From: Streptomyces griseoviridis
GTDB lineage: Bacteria > Actinomycetota > Actinomycetes > Streptomycetales > Streptomycetaceae
Direction of reading: 5' to 3'
DNA: 64,000 nt
Assembly: GCA_014649155.1 (NCBI GenBank)
Contig: BMSM01000015.1
Location: forward strand, 62,001 to 126,000
The position numbers were made by a program, and so were the translations under genes. This document shows, piece after piece, positions 9,167-18,505 of this stretch (the stretch's first letter is position 1; the number at the start of each line of letters is the position of its first letter). The notes below the pieces were generated by a model that saw only the letters and a program-made list of their open reading frames with translations, did no database searches and was not told where the DNA came from.

Positions 9167-11296
9167 CTACGCCGGGACGCTCGCCACGCCCGGCTCCAGG
9201 AACCGCTTGCCGTTCACCCGCTCGGCGACGCCCGCCCGGTCCAGGTACGGCGTGACGCCGCCCAGGTGGAAGGGCCAGCCGGCACCGGTGATCAGGCACA
9301 GGTCGATGTCCTGCGCCTCGGCGACGACGCCCTCGGCGAGCATCAGCCCGATCTCCTGGGCCACGGCGTCCAGGACGCGGTCGCGGACCTGCTCCTCGGT
9401 CAGCACGGTGTCGCCCTGCTTCAGCAGCGCGGCGACCTCCGGGTCCAGCTCCGGCTTGCCGCTGTCGTAGACGTAGAAGCCGCGCTTGCCCGCCTCGACG
9501 ACCGCCTTGAGGTTCGGGGAGACGGTGAAGCGGTCCGGGAACGCGCGGTGCAGCGTCTCGGAGACGTGCAGGCCGATCGCCGGGCCGACCAGTTCGAGGA
9601 GGACCAGCGGGGACATCGGCAGGCCGAGCGGCTCCACCGCCTTCTCCGCGACCTCGACGGGGGTGCCCTCGTCGATCACGTTCTGGATCTCGCCCATGAA
9701 GCGGGTCAGGATGCGGTTCACGACGAACGCCGGGGCGTCCTTGACCAGGACGGCCGTCTTCTTCAGCTTCCTGGCGACCGCGAACGCCGTCGCGAGCGAG
9801 GCGTCGTCGGTCCGCTCACCGCGGACGATCTCCAGCAGCGGCAGCACCGCGACCGGGTTGAAGAAATGGAAGCCGACGACCCGCTCGGGGTGCCTCAGCT
9901 TCGACGCCATCTCCGACACCGACAGCGAGGAGGTGTTGGTGGCGAGGATCGCGTGCGCCGGCGCCACGGCCTCCACCTCGGCGAACACCTGCTGCTTGAC
10001 GCCGATCTCCTCGAACACGGCCTCGATGACGAAGTCCGCGTCCGCGAAGCCCTCGGCCTTGTCCAGGACGCCGGTGACCAGGGCCTTGAGCCGGTTGGCC
10101 TTGTCCCGGTTGATCCGGTCCTTGAGCAGCAGCTTGTCGATCTCGGCGTGCACATAGCCCACGCCCTTGTCGACGCGCTCCTGGTCGATGTCGGTCAGCA
10201 CGACCGGCACCTCCAGGCGGCGCACGAACAGCAGCGCGAGCTGGCTGGCCATCAGACCGGCGCCGACCACGCCCACCTTGGTGACCGGGCGGGCCAGGTT
10301 CTTGTCCGGGGCGCCGGCCGGGCGCTTGCCGCGCTTCTGCACCAGGTTGAACGCGTAGAGCCCGGCACGCAGTTCACCGCTCATGATGAGGTCGGCGAGG
10401 GCCTGGTCCTCGGCGTCGAAACCGGCCTGGAGGTCGCCGTCCTTGGCGGCGGCGATGATGTCCAGGGCGCGGTAGGCGGCCGGGGCGGCGCCGTGCACCT
10501 TGGAGTCGGCGATGGACCGGCCGCGCGCGACGGCCTGGTCCCAGCCCTCGCCGCGGTCGATCGCCGGACGCTCGACGGCGATCTCGCCCTTGAGGACGGA
10601 CGCCGTCCAGACCAGGGACTGCTCCAGGAAGTCGGCGCCCTCGAAGAGCGCGTCCGCGATGCCGAGGTCGTAGACCTGGCCGCCCTTGAGCTGCTTGTTC
10701 TGGTTGAGGCTGTTCTCGATGACGACCGTCACGGCCTTGTCGGCGCCGATCAGGTTCGGCAGCAGCGTGCAGCCGCCCCAGCCGGGGACCAGGCCGAGGA
10801 AGACCTCGGGCAGGGAGAACGCGGGGACCGCGGCCGACACCGTGCGGTACGCGCAGTGCAGGCCGATCTCCACGCCGCCGCCCATCGCCGCGCCGTTGTA
10901 GTACGCGAACGTCGGCACGGCCAGCGTCGACAGCCGCTTGAAGACGTCGTGGCCGCCCTTGCCGATGGCGACCGCGTCCTCGTGCCGCTTCAGCAGCTCG
11001 ACGCCCTTGAGGTCGGCGCCGACCGCGAAGACGAACGGCTTGCCGGTGACGCCGACACCGACGATGCCGCCGTCCGCGGCCTCCTTCTCGACCTGGTCGA
11101 TGGCGGCGTCGATGTTCGCCAGCGACTGCGGGCCGAGGGTGGTCGGCTTGGTGTGGTCGTGACCGTTGTCGAGGGTGATCAGGGCGAAGCGCCCGGCACC
11201 CAGCGGCAGGTCGAAGTGGCGTACGTGGGCCTGGGTGACGACCTCGCCGGGGAACAGCTCGGCCGCACCCTTCAGCAGCTCTGCGGTGGTGCTCAC
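9167..11296 (-). CDS. fadB: Fatty-acid oxidation multifunctional enzyme (enoyl-CoA hydratase / 3-hydroxyacyl-CoA dehydrogenase)
   Basis: Alpha subunit of the beta-oxidation complex, 709 residues. The N-terminal crotonase domain shows the oxyanion loop VGADL, NGAAMGGGVEIG with catalytic Glu143 and SLPEVFLGLVPGWGG with Glu164. The NAD-binding domain begins at VGVVGAGLMA (about residue 341), and the dehydrogenase motif HFFNPVAVLPLLE follows. It hydrates enoyl-CoA and oxidises 3-hydroxyacyl-CoA in the cytosol. The GTG start at 11296 overlaps the thiolase stop by four bases (GTGA), so the two are translationally coupled; the frame is open further upstream only as a shadow of the thiolase gene. It closes the fadA-fadB operon. 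Confidence 0.95.
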   Translation of the reverse strand: MSTTAELLKGAAELFPGEVVTQAHVRHFDLPLGAGRFALITLDNGHDHTKPTTLGPQSLANIDAAIDQVEKEAADGGIVGVGVTGKPFVFAVGADLKGVELLKRHEDAVAIGKGGHDVFKRLSTLAVPTFAYYNGAAMGGGVEIGLHCAYRTVSAAVPAFSLPEVFLGLVPGWGGCTLLPNLIGADKAVTVVIENSLNQNKQLKGGQVYDLGIADALFEGADFLEQSLVWTASVLKGEIAVERPAIDRGEGWDQAVARGRSIADSKVHGAAPAAYRALDIIAAAKDGDLQAGFDAEDQALADLIMSGELRAGLYAFNLVQKRGKRPAGAPDKNLARPVTKVGVVGAGLMASQLALLFVRRLEVPVVLTDIDQERVDKGVGYVHAEIDKLLLKDRINRDKANRLKALVTGVLDKAEGFADADFVIEAVFEEIGVKQQVFAEVEAVAPAHAILATNTSSLSVSEMASKLRHPERVVGFHFFNPVAVLPLLEIVRGERTDDASLATAFAVARKLKKTAVLVKDAPAFVVNRILTRFMGEIQNVIDEGTPVEVAEKAVEPLGLPMSPLVLLELVGPAIGLHVSETLHRAFPDRFTVSPNLKAVVEAGKRGFYVYDSGKPELDPEVAALLKQGDTVLTEEQVRDRVLDAVAQEIGLMLAEGVVAEAQDIDLCLITGAGWPFHLGGVTPYLDRAGVAERVNGKRFLEPGVASVPA

Positions 11297-12510
11297 TTGT
11301 CCCCCTCGAAGTGCGGGTTCTCCCAGATGACCGTCGCGCCCATGCCGAAGCCGACGCACATGGTGGTCAGGCCGTAGCGGACGTGCGGCTGCTCCTCGAA
11401 CTGGCGGGCCAGCTGCGTCATCAGCCGGACGCCGGAGGAGGCCAGCGGGTGGCCGAAGGCGATGGCGCCGCCGTACTGGTTGACGCGCTCGTCGTCGTCC
11501 GCGATGCCGTAGTGCTCCAGGAAGGCGAGGACCTGGACCGCGAACGCCTCGTTGATCTCGAACAGGCCGATGTCGGAGATCGACAGCCCCGCCTGCGCGA
11601 GGGCCTTCTCCGTCGCCGGGATCGGGCCGTAACCCATCACCTCGGGCTCGACGCCCGCGAAGGCGTAGGAGATCAGGCGCATCTTGACCGGCAGGCCGTT
11701 CTCGCGGGCGAAGTCCTCGGAGGCGATCAGCGAGGCGGTCGCGCCGTCGTTCAGACCGGCCGCGTTGCCCGCGGTGACCCGGCCGTGCACCCGGAACGGC
11801 GTCTTCAGGTTCGCCAGGTTCTCCAGCGTGGTGCCCGGACGCATCGGCTCGTCGGCGGTGACCAGGCCCCAGCCCGTCTCGCCGCTCGCGGGGTCGGTAC
11901 GGCGCACCGACACCGGCACCAGGTCGGCCTGGATCTTGCCGTTGGCGTACGCCTTCGCGGCCTTCTCCTGCGAGCGCACCGCGTACTCGTCGGCCCGGAG
12001 CTTGGTGATGGTCGGGTAGCGGTCGTGCAGGTTCTCCGCGGTCATGCCCATGAACAGGGCGGACTCGTCGACCAGCTTCTCGGACACGAACCGCGGGTTG
12101 GGGTCCACGCCCTCGCCCATCGGGTGGCGGCCCATGTGCTCGACACCGCCCGCGATGGCGACGTCGTACGCTCCGAAGGCGACGGAACCGGCCACCGTGG
12201 TGACGGCGGTCAGCGCGCCCGCGCACATCCGGTCGATGGAGTAACCGGGCACCGAGGTCGGCAGACCGGCCAGGATGCCGGCGGTGCGGCCGATGGTCAG
12301 GCCCTGGTCACCGATCTGCGTGGTGGCGGCGACGGCGACCTCGTCGACCTTCTTGGGGTCCAGGCCGGGGTTGCGGCGCAGCAGCTCCCGGATCGCCTTC
12401 ACCACGAGGTCGTCGGCCCGGGTCTCGTGGTAGACGCCCTTCGGGCCCGCCTTGCCGAACGGGGTACGGACGCCGTCTACGAAGACGACGTCCCTGACGG
12501 TACGAGGCAC
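11293..12510 (-). CDS. fadA: Acetyl-CoA acyltransferase (3-ketoacyl-CoA thiolase)
   Basis: Thiolase of 405 residues that releases acetyl-CoA in the last step of beta-oxidation and partners the downstream FadB. The nucleophile is Cys96 in IDRMCAGAL, the conserved NEAFAV is near residues 320-325, His354 lies in GGAIAFGHPLASSG and the second Cys385 in CVGFGMG: a complete catalytic set. The start is GTG at 12510, preceded by GGAGGAGA. A 21-base near-palindrome about 50 bases upstream is a likely operator for this operon. Confidence 0.95.
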   Translation of the reverse strand: MPRTVRDVVFVDGVRTPFGKAGPKGVYHETRADDLVVKAIRELLRRNPGLDPKKVDEVAVAATTQIGDQGLTIGRTAGILAGLPTSVPGYSIDRMCAGALTAVTTVAGSVAFGAYDVAIAGGVEHMGRHPMGEGVDPNPRFVSEKLVDESALFMGMTAENLHDRYPTITKLRADEYAVRSQEKAAKAYANGKIQADLVPVSVRRTDPASGETGWGLVTADEPMRPGTTLENLANLKTPFRVHGRVTAGNAAGLNDGATASLIASEDFARENGLPVKMRLISYAFAGVEPEVMGYGPIPATEKALAQAGLSISDIGLFEINEAFAVQVLAFLEHYGIADDDERVNQYGGAIAFGHPLASSGVRLMTQLARQFEEQPHVRYGLTTMCVGFGMGATVIWENPHFEGDK

Positions 12511-12559
12511 GATGGCTCTCCTCCAGAGGTGCGGGACGCTGAGCGCTTGCCCAACCCAT

Positions 12560-12580
12560 GCTACTTACCAGTAACGTAGC
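12560..12580 (-). promoter_or_regulatory. Palindromic operator candidate upstream of fadA-fadB
   Basis: The element reads GCTAC at both outer ends in inverted orientation, with TTACCAGTAA at its centre (GCTAC-TTACCAGTAA-CGTAGC). It lies 50 bases before the fadA start. A spacing and symmetry like this suit a TetR-type fatty-acid regulator, but no regulator gene is adjacent, so the binder is unknown. Confidence 0.5.
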
Positions 12581-12644
12581 TGCCCAGTCCTGACGGACAC
12601 AGCGGCGCAGGTCACATGAGAACGCGCGGTGAGAGGGCACCGCC

Positions 12645-12672
12645 AGGGGCGCGGGGAACCGCGCGATCGGCC
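12645..12672. repeat. Streptomyces interspersed GC-hairpin repeat
   Basis: The core GGGGCGCGGGGAACCGCGCG forms a short hairpin (GCGCGG / CCGCGC around GGAA). I recognise this core (usually GGGGCGCGGGGAACTGCGCG) as a sequence scattered between genes in many Streptomyces genomes. It lies between the LacI gene stop and the fadA start and could act as the terminator of the LacI operon. Confidence 0.5.
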
Positions 12673-12701
12673 ACACCGAGCCCGCGGCCCCCGTACGGCC
12701 G

Positions 12702-13727
12702 TCAACCAGGCGGCGCAGTGGACCCCCGAGGCACCAGCACCGGCGTGGCCACCGGACGGGAACCCCCGCCCTCCCCGCCGATCACCCCGAACAGCGTCCG
12801 GGCCACCTCCGCCCCGAACCCGTGCACGTCATGGCTCATCGCCGACAACGTCGGCCGGGTCAGCCGGCACAGCTGCGAGTCGTCCCACGCCAGCAACGAC
12901 ACGTCCGCCGGCACCCGCAGCCCCATCTCCGCGGCCACCGCCAGCCCCGCCACCGCCATGATGTCGTTGTCGTAGACCACCGCCGTCGGCCGGTCCCCCG
13001 GCGGAGCCGTCAGCAGCGACCGCGTGGCCCGCGCCCCCGCGTCCCCCGAGAAGTCCGTGGCCACCTGCCGCGCCCCGGCCAGTCCCAGCGTCCGCGCCGC
13101 CTCGTCGAACGCGGCCGTCCGGATCGCGGTGTGCCCGAGCGCCGCCGCGCCGCCCACCCGGGCGATCCGCCGGTGCCCGAGCGCCGCCAGATAGCGCACC
13201 GCCTCGCCCACCGCGGACGCGTCGTCGGTCCAGACCGAGGTGAGCGAGCCGGTCAGCGAGGGGTGTCCGACCGCGACCGCCGGTATCCGCAGCCGTCGCA
13301 CCGGCTCCACCCGGGGGTCGTCCGCGCGGAAGTCGACGAGGATCGCCCCGCCGATCCGCCGCGCCCGCCACCAGGACTCCAGCAGCCCGGCCTCCTCCTC
13401 CACCGTCCGCACCAGCCGCAGCAGCAGCGAGCAGGAGTGCTCGGTCAGCACGCTCTCCACCCCGGAGACGAACTCCATGTAGAACGGCTCAAGACCGAGC
13501 AGCCGGGCGGGCCGGCACACCGCCAGCCCCACCACGTCCACCCGCGATCCGGCCAGCGTCCGTGCGGCCGGGTCCGGTGCCCACCCCAGGTCCCGCGCGG
13601 CCCGGAAGATCCGGTCCCGGGTCGCCTCCGACAGCCCCGGCTTGTGGTTGAAGGCGAGGGACACCGCTCCCTTGGACACGCCGGCGCGCGCGGCGACGTC
13701 CTTGATGGTCACGCGGGGGCTGGTCAT
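12702..13727 (-). CDS. LacI-family transcriptional repressor of the mannoside cassette
   Basis: Sugar-responsive repressor of 341 residues. The N-terminal LacI helix-turn-helix (TIKDVAARAGVSKGAVSLAFN, residues about 7-27) is followed by a hinge helix and a periplasmic-binding-protein-like effector domain (from about residue 60, DVVGLAVCRP). The ATG at 13727 overlaps the stop of the beta-mannosidase gene by four bases (ATGA), so it is co-translated with the enzyme. Two similar palindromes in the divergent promoter region 2.4 kb upstream are its likely operators. The effector is probably a manno-oligosaccharide or mannose, by inference from the neighbours. Confidence 0.9.
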   Translation of the reverse strand: MTSPRVTIKDVAARAGVSKGAVSLAFNHKPGLSEATRDRIFRAARDLGWAPDPAARTLAGSRVDVVGLAVCRPARLLGLEPFYMEFVSGVESVLTEHSCSLLLRLVRTVEEEAGLLESWWRARRIGGAILVDFRADDPRVEPVRRLRIPAVAVGHPSLTGSLTSVWTDDASAVGEAVRYLAALGHRRIARVGGAAALGHTAIRTAAFDEAARTLGLAGARQVATDFSGDAGARATRSLLTAPPGDRPTAVVYDNDIMAVAGLAVAAEMGLRVPADVSLLAWDDSQLCRLTRPTLSAMSHDVHGFGAEVARTLFGVIGGEGGGSRPVATPVLVPRGSTAPPG

Positions 13728-16084
13728 CGTGGGGGCTCCAGGCAGTACAGGGCGGTCCGGGCGGCGTGCGCGTCCGGAGTCTTCCAGCCGCGCACGCCGA
13801 TGGTCACGCTCTCCCCGGGCAGCAGGGTGACCAGTCCCCGGTCGGCCCGTGCCGCCGCGTCCAGCCGGTCGGCCTGGAGCAGCAGGTCCCGGACCAGGGT
13901 CCGGGCGGTCACCGTGATCCCGCCGGGCGCGAGCGCGACGCGGTACTCGGGGACGACGTAGGGGATGTCGCGGTCCGGCGCCGGGAAGCGCGTCGCCCGC
14001 AGGCCGTCCGCGTCGGCGACGAGGAACTCCTCCGGCCCGGCCGGCCGCAGCTCCCGCGGTACGTCCAGGACGGCGACCGTCCGCCGCTCCGCCGTGAACG
14101 GCAGCTCCGCCCGCCCCAGTTCCGGGCCCGCCACCGACATCCGGCGCAGCAGCACCCGCCCCGACCAGCGCTCGGCGGCCTGGTTGACGACGGCGAGCGA
14201 CGCGTCGCGCAGGGCCAGCAGCCGGTCCGCGTAGAGCCGGCACAGCTCGTGGTAGAGCGGCTTCTCCCGGCCGTCGCCGTCGATCGCGGCCCAACTGGTC
14301 ACCGGCCAGCAGTCGTTGAGCTGCCAGAGCACCGTGCCCGCGCACACCGGCCAGTGCGACCGCCAGTGCTCGATCCCGGCGGCGACCGCGCGGGCCTGGT
14401 TGACCTGGGTGAGGTAGTGCCAGCGGTCGAAGTCGCCGGCGTGAGGCGGGACGAAGTGCCGTTCCAGACCGCGCGCGAGCTTGCCGTTGCCGTCGTCGGC
14501 CTTCTGGTGGTGCAGCATGCCGGGGGAGTCCGCCGCGAGCCGCTCGCCGGGCAGGGCGCGCCGCAGCGTGGCGTACGCGGGCGGCGCCTGCCAGCCGAAC
14601 TCGGCCACGAACCGCGGCACGCTCGCCCGGTACGCCGCCCAGTCCTCCCGGTTCCACACCTCCCACGAGTGGTGCGTGCCGTGCGCCGGGTCGTTCGGGT
14701 GGTGGTCCCAGGACCCGGACCAGGGGCTGCCCGCCGTGTACGGCCGGGTCGGGTCCAGCTCGGCCACCACCCGCGGCAGCAGCCCCAGGTAGTACCCCTC
14801 GCCCCAGGACTCCCCGGCCAGCCGCCCCTCCCACGCCCAGTCACGGAAGCCCCACAGGTTCTCGTTGTTGCCGTTCCACAGCACCAGCGAGGGGTGCGGC
14901 ATCAGCCGTACGACGTTCTCCCGGGCCTCGGCCTCCACCTCGCCGCGCAGCGGCTGCTCCTCCGGGTAGGCGGCGCAGGCGAACGGGAAGTCCTGCCAGA
15001 CCAGCAGCCCCAGCTCGTCGCAGGCGTCGTAGAAGTCCTCGCCCTCGTAGATCCCGCCGCCCCAGACCCGCACCAGGTCGACACCCGCGGCGGCGGCCTG
15101 CGCCAGCCGCTCCCGGTAGCGGGCGCGGGTGATCCGGCTGGGGAAGACGTCGTCCGGAATCCAGTTGACGCCCCGCGCGAACAGCCGCTCCCCGTTGACC
15201 ACCAGGGTGAAGCCGGTGCCGTGCGCGTCGGCGGAGGTGTCCAGCGCGACGGAGCGGAAGCCGATCCGCCGCCGCCACACGTCCAGCGCGGCGTCCCCGT
15301 GCAGCAGCGTCAACTCGACGTCGTACAGCGGCTGTCCGCCGTAACCGCGCGGCCACCACAGCTCCGCCTCCGGCACCCGCAGCCGTACCGTGCCGCGGGT
15401 GCCGTCGAGGGCGGCGCGGGCCGTCACGCCGTCGATCGTGGCCTCGACGGCGAGCGGGGCCTCCACGCGGGTGCGTTCGACGTCGACGCGGAGTTCGACC
15501 ACGCCGGTGCCGTCCTCGACGGTGACCAGGGGGCGGACCCGGGCGAGGCGGGCCGTCGACCAGTGCTCCAGGCGGACCGGCCGCCAGATCCCGGCGGTCA
15601 CCAGGGCCGGCCCCCAGTCCCAGCCGAAGGAGCAGGCCATCTTCCGTACGTACTGGTAGGGCTCGGCGTACGCCCCCGGCCGCTCGCCGACCCGGCCCCG
15701 GACCGCCTCCGCCTCGGCGTACGCGGAGGCGAACCGCACGGTCAGCCGCCCGCTCAGCCCGGTGACGTCGAAGCGGTGCGTCCGGTGCATGTTCCGGGTC
15801 CGGCCCAGCGGCCGGCCGTCCAGCAGGATCTCGGCGACCGTGTCGAGGCCGTCGAAGACCAGGTCGGTCTGCTCCTGCCCGGAGCCCGCGTCGAGGACGC
15901 GCTCATAGGTCCAGCCGCGGCGGCCCACCCACGCCACCTCGGCCTCGTTCCGGCCGAGGAAGGGGTCCGGGATCAGGCCGGCCGCCAGCAGGTCGGTGTG
16001 CACGCAGCCCGGCACCGCCGCCGGCAGCGGGCCGTCGGGGTGACGCAGGGTCCAGCCCTCGGTGAGCGATGTCGCCTGAAGCAT
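13724..16084 (-). CDS. Beta-mannosidase, glycoside hydrolase family 2
   Basis: Retaining exo-beta-mannosidase of 786 residues, without signal peptide and hence probably cytoplasmic. Domain order is a jelly-roll sugar-binding domain, an immunoglobulin-like domain and a TIM barrel. The acid/base Glu lies in WNGNNEN (about residue 408) and the nucleophile Glu in VAEFGWQ (about 496). QYVRKMACSFGWDWGPA, typical of GH2 mannosidases, is near 145-160. The ATG at 16084 was preferred to GTG 16090 because AAGGGAG lies five bases before it. Divergent from an ABC importer, it probably cleaves imported beta-manno-oligosaccharides to mannose. GH2 also includes exo-glucosaminidases, but the motifs fit mannosidase best. 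Confidence 0.87.
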   Translation of the reverse strand: MLQATSLTEGWTLRHPDGPLPAAVPGCVHTDLLAAGLIPDPFLGRNEAEVAWVGRRGWTYERVLDAGSGQEQTDLVFDGLDTVAEILLDGRPLGRTRNMHRTHRFDVTGLSGRLTVRFASAYAEAEAVRGRVGERPGAYAEPYQYVRKMACSFGWDWGPALVTAGIWRPVRLEHWSTARLARVRPLVTVEDGTGVVELRVDVERTRVEAPLAVEATIDGVTARAALDGTRGTVRLRVPEAELWWPRGYGGQPLYDVELTLLHGDAALDVWRRRIGFRSVALDTSADAHGTGFTLVVNGERLFARGVNWIPDDVFPSRITRARYRERLAQAAAAGVDLVRVWGGGIYEGEDFYDACDELGLLVWQDFPFACAAYPEEQPLRGEVEAEARENVVRLMPHPSLVLWNGNNENLWGFRDWAWEGRLAGESWGEGYYLGLLPRVVAELDPTRPYTAGSPWSGSWDHHPNDPAHGTHHSWEVWNREDWAAYRASVPRFVAEFGWQAPPAYATLRRALPGERLAADSPGMLHHQKADDGNGKLARGLERHFVPPHAGDFDRWHYLTQVNQARAVAAGIEHWRSHWPVCAGTVLWQLNDCWPVTSWAAIDGDGREKPLYHELCRLYADRLLALRDASLAVVNQAAERWSGRVLLRRMSVAGPELGRAELPFTAERRTVAVLDVPRELRPAGPEEFLVADADGLRATRFPAPDRDIPYVVPEYRVALAPGGITVTARTLVRDLLLQADRLDAAARADRGLVTLLPGESVTIGVRGWKTPDAHAARTALYCLEPPR

Positions 16085-16094
16085 GCGCACTCCC

Positions 16095-16106
16095 TTAACC
16101 GGTTCA
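16095..16106. promoter_or_regulatory. LacI-type operator candidate, copy 1
   Basis: TTAACCGGTTCA contains the perfect palindrome AACCGGTT with a central CG, the usual form of LacI-family operators. It lies only 11 bases before the beta-mannosidase start, overlapping its leader. Confidence 0.6.
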
Positions 16107-16161
16107 ACGAACTGCCGTCGGTGCGGCGTCAGTTCGGTGGTCAGTCTGGCGGAAACGGGAC

Positions 16162-16173
16162 TTTACCGGTTCA
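16162..16173. promoter_or_regulatory. LacI-type operator candidate, copy 2
   Basis: TTTACCGGTTCA differs by one base from copy 1 and lies 67 bases from it, on the side of the ABC importer. The pair would allow one repressor to control both divergent operons. Confidence 0.6.
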
Positions 16174-16247
16174 GCGAGCGCTGTCAGAGTGCGGAACCGG
16201 CCAACACCCACCACTCGTGCTCGTCCGCCCGAACGGAGCTGGTGCAC

Positions 16248-17564
16248 ATGAAGAGCCGCCACGTACTCGCCGGATCGATCGCCGTCCTCGCCCTGCTGGC
16301 CTCGGCCTGCACGGGAACCGGGGGCAGCACCGAGGGCGCGGACGCCGAGGCGCCCGGCGACCCGGCGACCGTCGAGGGGACCATCACGGTCCTCACCCAC
16401 CGGACCGACCTCGTACAGGACGGGACGATGAAGAAGTACGCAGCCGAGTTCAACCGGACCTACCCCGAGGTGAAGGTCGAGTTCGACGGCCTCACCGACT
16501 ACGAGGGCGAGGTGAAGATCCGGATGAACACCGAGGACTACGGCGACGTCCTGATGATCCCGTCCGTCGTGCAGAAGAAGGACTACCCGAGGTTCTTCGC
16601 CTCGCTGGGCAGCGCGGCCGAGTTGTCCGGGAAGTACCGCTTCACCGGCTACTCGACCGTCGACGGCAAGGTCTACGGGCAGAGCCCGATCGGCGTCGTC
16701 CCCGGCATGGTCTACAACAAGCGGGTCTGGAAGCAGGCCGGCGTCACCGACTGGCCCACCACCCCGGCCGAGTTCCTCGCCGGCCTCAAGGCCGTCAAGG
16801 CGAGGACCGACGCCGTGCCGTACTACACCAACTTCAAGGACATGTGGCCGCTGACCCAGTGGACCAACGTCAACGGCTCGGTCGGCTGTGACCCGCGGGC
16901 CACCACGGAGCTGGCCGAGGGCGACCCGTGGGCCGAGGGCGCCGACCTGCGCGTCGGCGACACCCTGCTGTACGACATCGTGCGCTCCGGGCTCGCCGAG
17001 AAGGACCCGACGACCACCAACTGGGAAGCCTCCAAACCCGGACTGGCCAAGGGCGAGATCGCCACCATGTGGCTCGGCTCCTGGGCCGTCGTCCAGATGC
17101 GGCAGGCGGCCGAACAGGCCGGCACCGATCCCGACGACATCGGCTTCATGCCGTTCCCGGCCCGGCGCGACGGCACGTTCTGCGCGGTGACCTCCCCCGA
17201 CTACCAGCAGGCCGTCAACGTCCACTCCGCGCACAAGGACGCCGCCCGCGCCTGGATCGACTGGTTCACCGACCGGTCCGGCTACGCCGCCGCCAACCTC
17301 GCCCTCGACCCGCGGAAGGACGCCCCGCTGCCCGCCCTGCTCCGGCCCTACGAGGAGGCGGGCGTGAAACTGCTCGACCTCGACGACACCAAGGGCGCCG
17401 AGGTGAAGGCGCTCGACAACGCCTCCGAGGTCGGCATCTACAAGCCCGACTACCGCCAGGACCTGGTCGACCTCGCCCGCGGCGCCGCCGACGGCGAGCT
17501 GGCGGACTTCTTCGACGGCCTCAGCGGCAAGTGGGACGCGGCCCGGAAGGCGGCGGGCTCCTGA
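16248..17564 (+). CDS. Sugar ABC transporter substrate-binding lipoprotein
   Basis: Extracytoplasmic solute-binding protein of 438 residues (family 1, CUT1 type). A lipoprotein signal ends in LLASAC with the lipid-bearing Cys21. The mature part has the two-lobed binding-protein pattern (ITVLTHRTDLVQDG, FNRTYPEVKVEFDG, YGDVLMIPS, MVYNKRVWKQAG). ATG 16248 has GGAG about ten bases upstream; the frame is open further left but without a lipobox in position. First gene of the importer operon, with permeases following at 1- and 4-base overlaps. Given the divergent beta-mannosidase it probably binds manno-oligosaccharides. Confidence 0.9.
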   Translation: MKSRHVLAGSIAVLALLASACTGTGGSTEGADAEAPGDPATVEGTITVLTHRTDLVQDGTMKKYAAEFNRTYPEVKVEFDGLTDYEGEVKIRMNTEDYGDVLMIPSVVQKKDYPRFFASLGSAAELSGKYRFTGYSTVDGKVYGQSPIGVVPGMVYNKRVWKQAGVTDWPTTPAEFLAGLKAVKARTDAVPYYTNFKDMWPLTQWTNVNGSVGCDPRATTELAEGDPWAEGADLRVGDTLLYDIVRSGLAEKDPTTTNWEASKPGLAKGEIATMWLGSWAVVQMRQAAEQAGTDPDDIGFMPFPARRDGTFCAVTSPDYQQAVNVHSAHKDAARAWIDWFTDRSGYAAANLALDPRKDAPLPALLRPYEEAGVKLLDLDDTKGAEVKALDNASEVGIYKPDYRQDLVDLARGAADGELADFFDGLSGKWDAARKAAGS

Positions 17565-18505
17565 TGGCCGGCCTCACCCGCACGGCACCGCCGGCGGCCA
17601 CCGCCGCTCGGGGCCAGGTGACGCGCAGGCCCCGGCGCCGGTGGAGCCCGACGCCCTGGCTGTTCCTGCTCGCCCCGCTCACCCTGCTGATCGTCTTCAC
17701 CTACGCGCCGATCGCCAACATGGTCGCGTACAGCTTCACCGACTGGGACGGCGTCAGCCCCGGACTCCATTTCACCGGCGCCGGCAACTACGCCGAGATC
17801 TTCACCCGCGCCGACCTCTTCCGCGTCTTCTTCGTCAGCGGCTACTACCTCGCCGCCTCCGCCGTCCAGATCACCGCCGCGCTCTACTTCGCGACGGTGC
17901 TGAGCTTCGACGTCCGCTTCCGCGCCTTCTTCAAGGGCGTGCTGTTCTTCCCGTACCTGATCAACGGCGTCGCCATCGGTTTCGTCTTCCTGTACTTCTT
18001 CCAGGACGGCGGCACCCTCGACTCGGTGCTGCGCCTCCTCGGCCACCACGGCGACCACGCCTGGCTCGGCACCTCCACCTCGGCCAACGTCTCCCTCGCG
18101 GGGGTGTCGGTGTGGCGCTACACGGGGCTGAACTTCGTGCTCTTCCTGGGCGCCATCCAGTCCGTCCCGGGCGAGCTGTACGAGGCCGCCGAGCTGGACG
18201 GGGCCAACCGGTGGCAGCAGTTCCGGCACATCATCGCGCCGAGCATCCGCCCGGTGATCGGGCTGACGGTGATCCTCGCCGTCTCCGGCTCGCTGTCGGT
18301 CTTCGAGATCCCGTACATCATGACCGGCGGCGCGACCGGCACCGAGACCTTCGTGATCCAGACCGTGAAGCTGGCGTTCCAGTTCAACAAGACCGGCCTC
18401 GCCTCGGCGGCGGCGGTCGTCCTGCTGCTGATCGTGCTGGCCGTCACCTGGGTGCAGCGGCGCCTGATTCCCGACGACCCCGACCGGAAGGCGGAACCCG
18501 TATGA
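17564..18505 (+). CDS. Sugar ABC transporter permease (MalF type)
   Basis: Membrane permease of 313 residues with six predicted helices, the first at WLFLLAPLTLLIVFTYAPI. The EAA loop that contacts the ATPase is EAAELDGANRWQQFRHIIAP. ATG 17564 shares its first base with the stop of the binding-protein gene (TGATG). It forms the transmembrane channel with the next permease. No ATPase gene is present in the operon; in Streptomyces such CUT1 importers commonly use the shared ATPase MsiK encoded elsewhere. Confidence 0.93.
   Translation: MAGLTRTAPPAATAARGQVTRRPRRRWSPTPWLFLLAPLTLLIVFTYAPIANMVAYSFTDWDGVSPGLHFTGAGNYAEIFTRADLFRVFFVSGYYLAASAVQITAALYFATVLSFDVRFRAFFKGVLFFPYLINGVAIGFVFLYFFQDGGTLDSVLRLLGHHGDHAWLGTSTSANVSLAGVSVWRYTGLNFVLFLGAIQSVPGELYEAAELDGANRWQQFRHIIAPSIRPVIGLTVILAVSGSLSVFEIPYIMTGGATGTETFVIQTVKLAFQFNKTGLASAAAVVLLLIVLAVTWVQRRLIPDDPDRKAEPV

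Noticed and set aside
9266..11377. 703-codon open frame on the plus strand, antisense to fadB
   Set aside because: Its Val/Leu/Gly/Asp/Arg-rich sequence has no domain; it is the mirror of fadB third-position bias.
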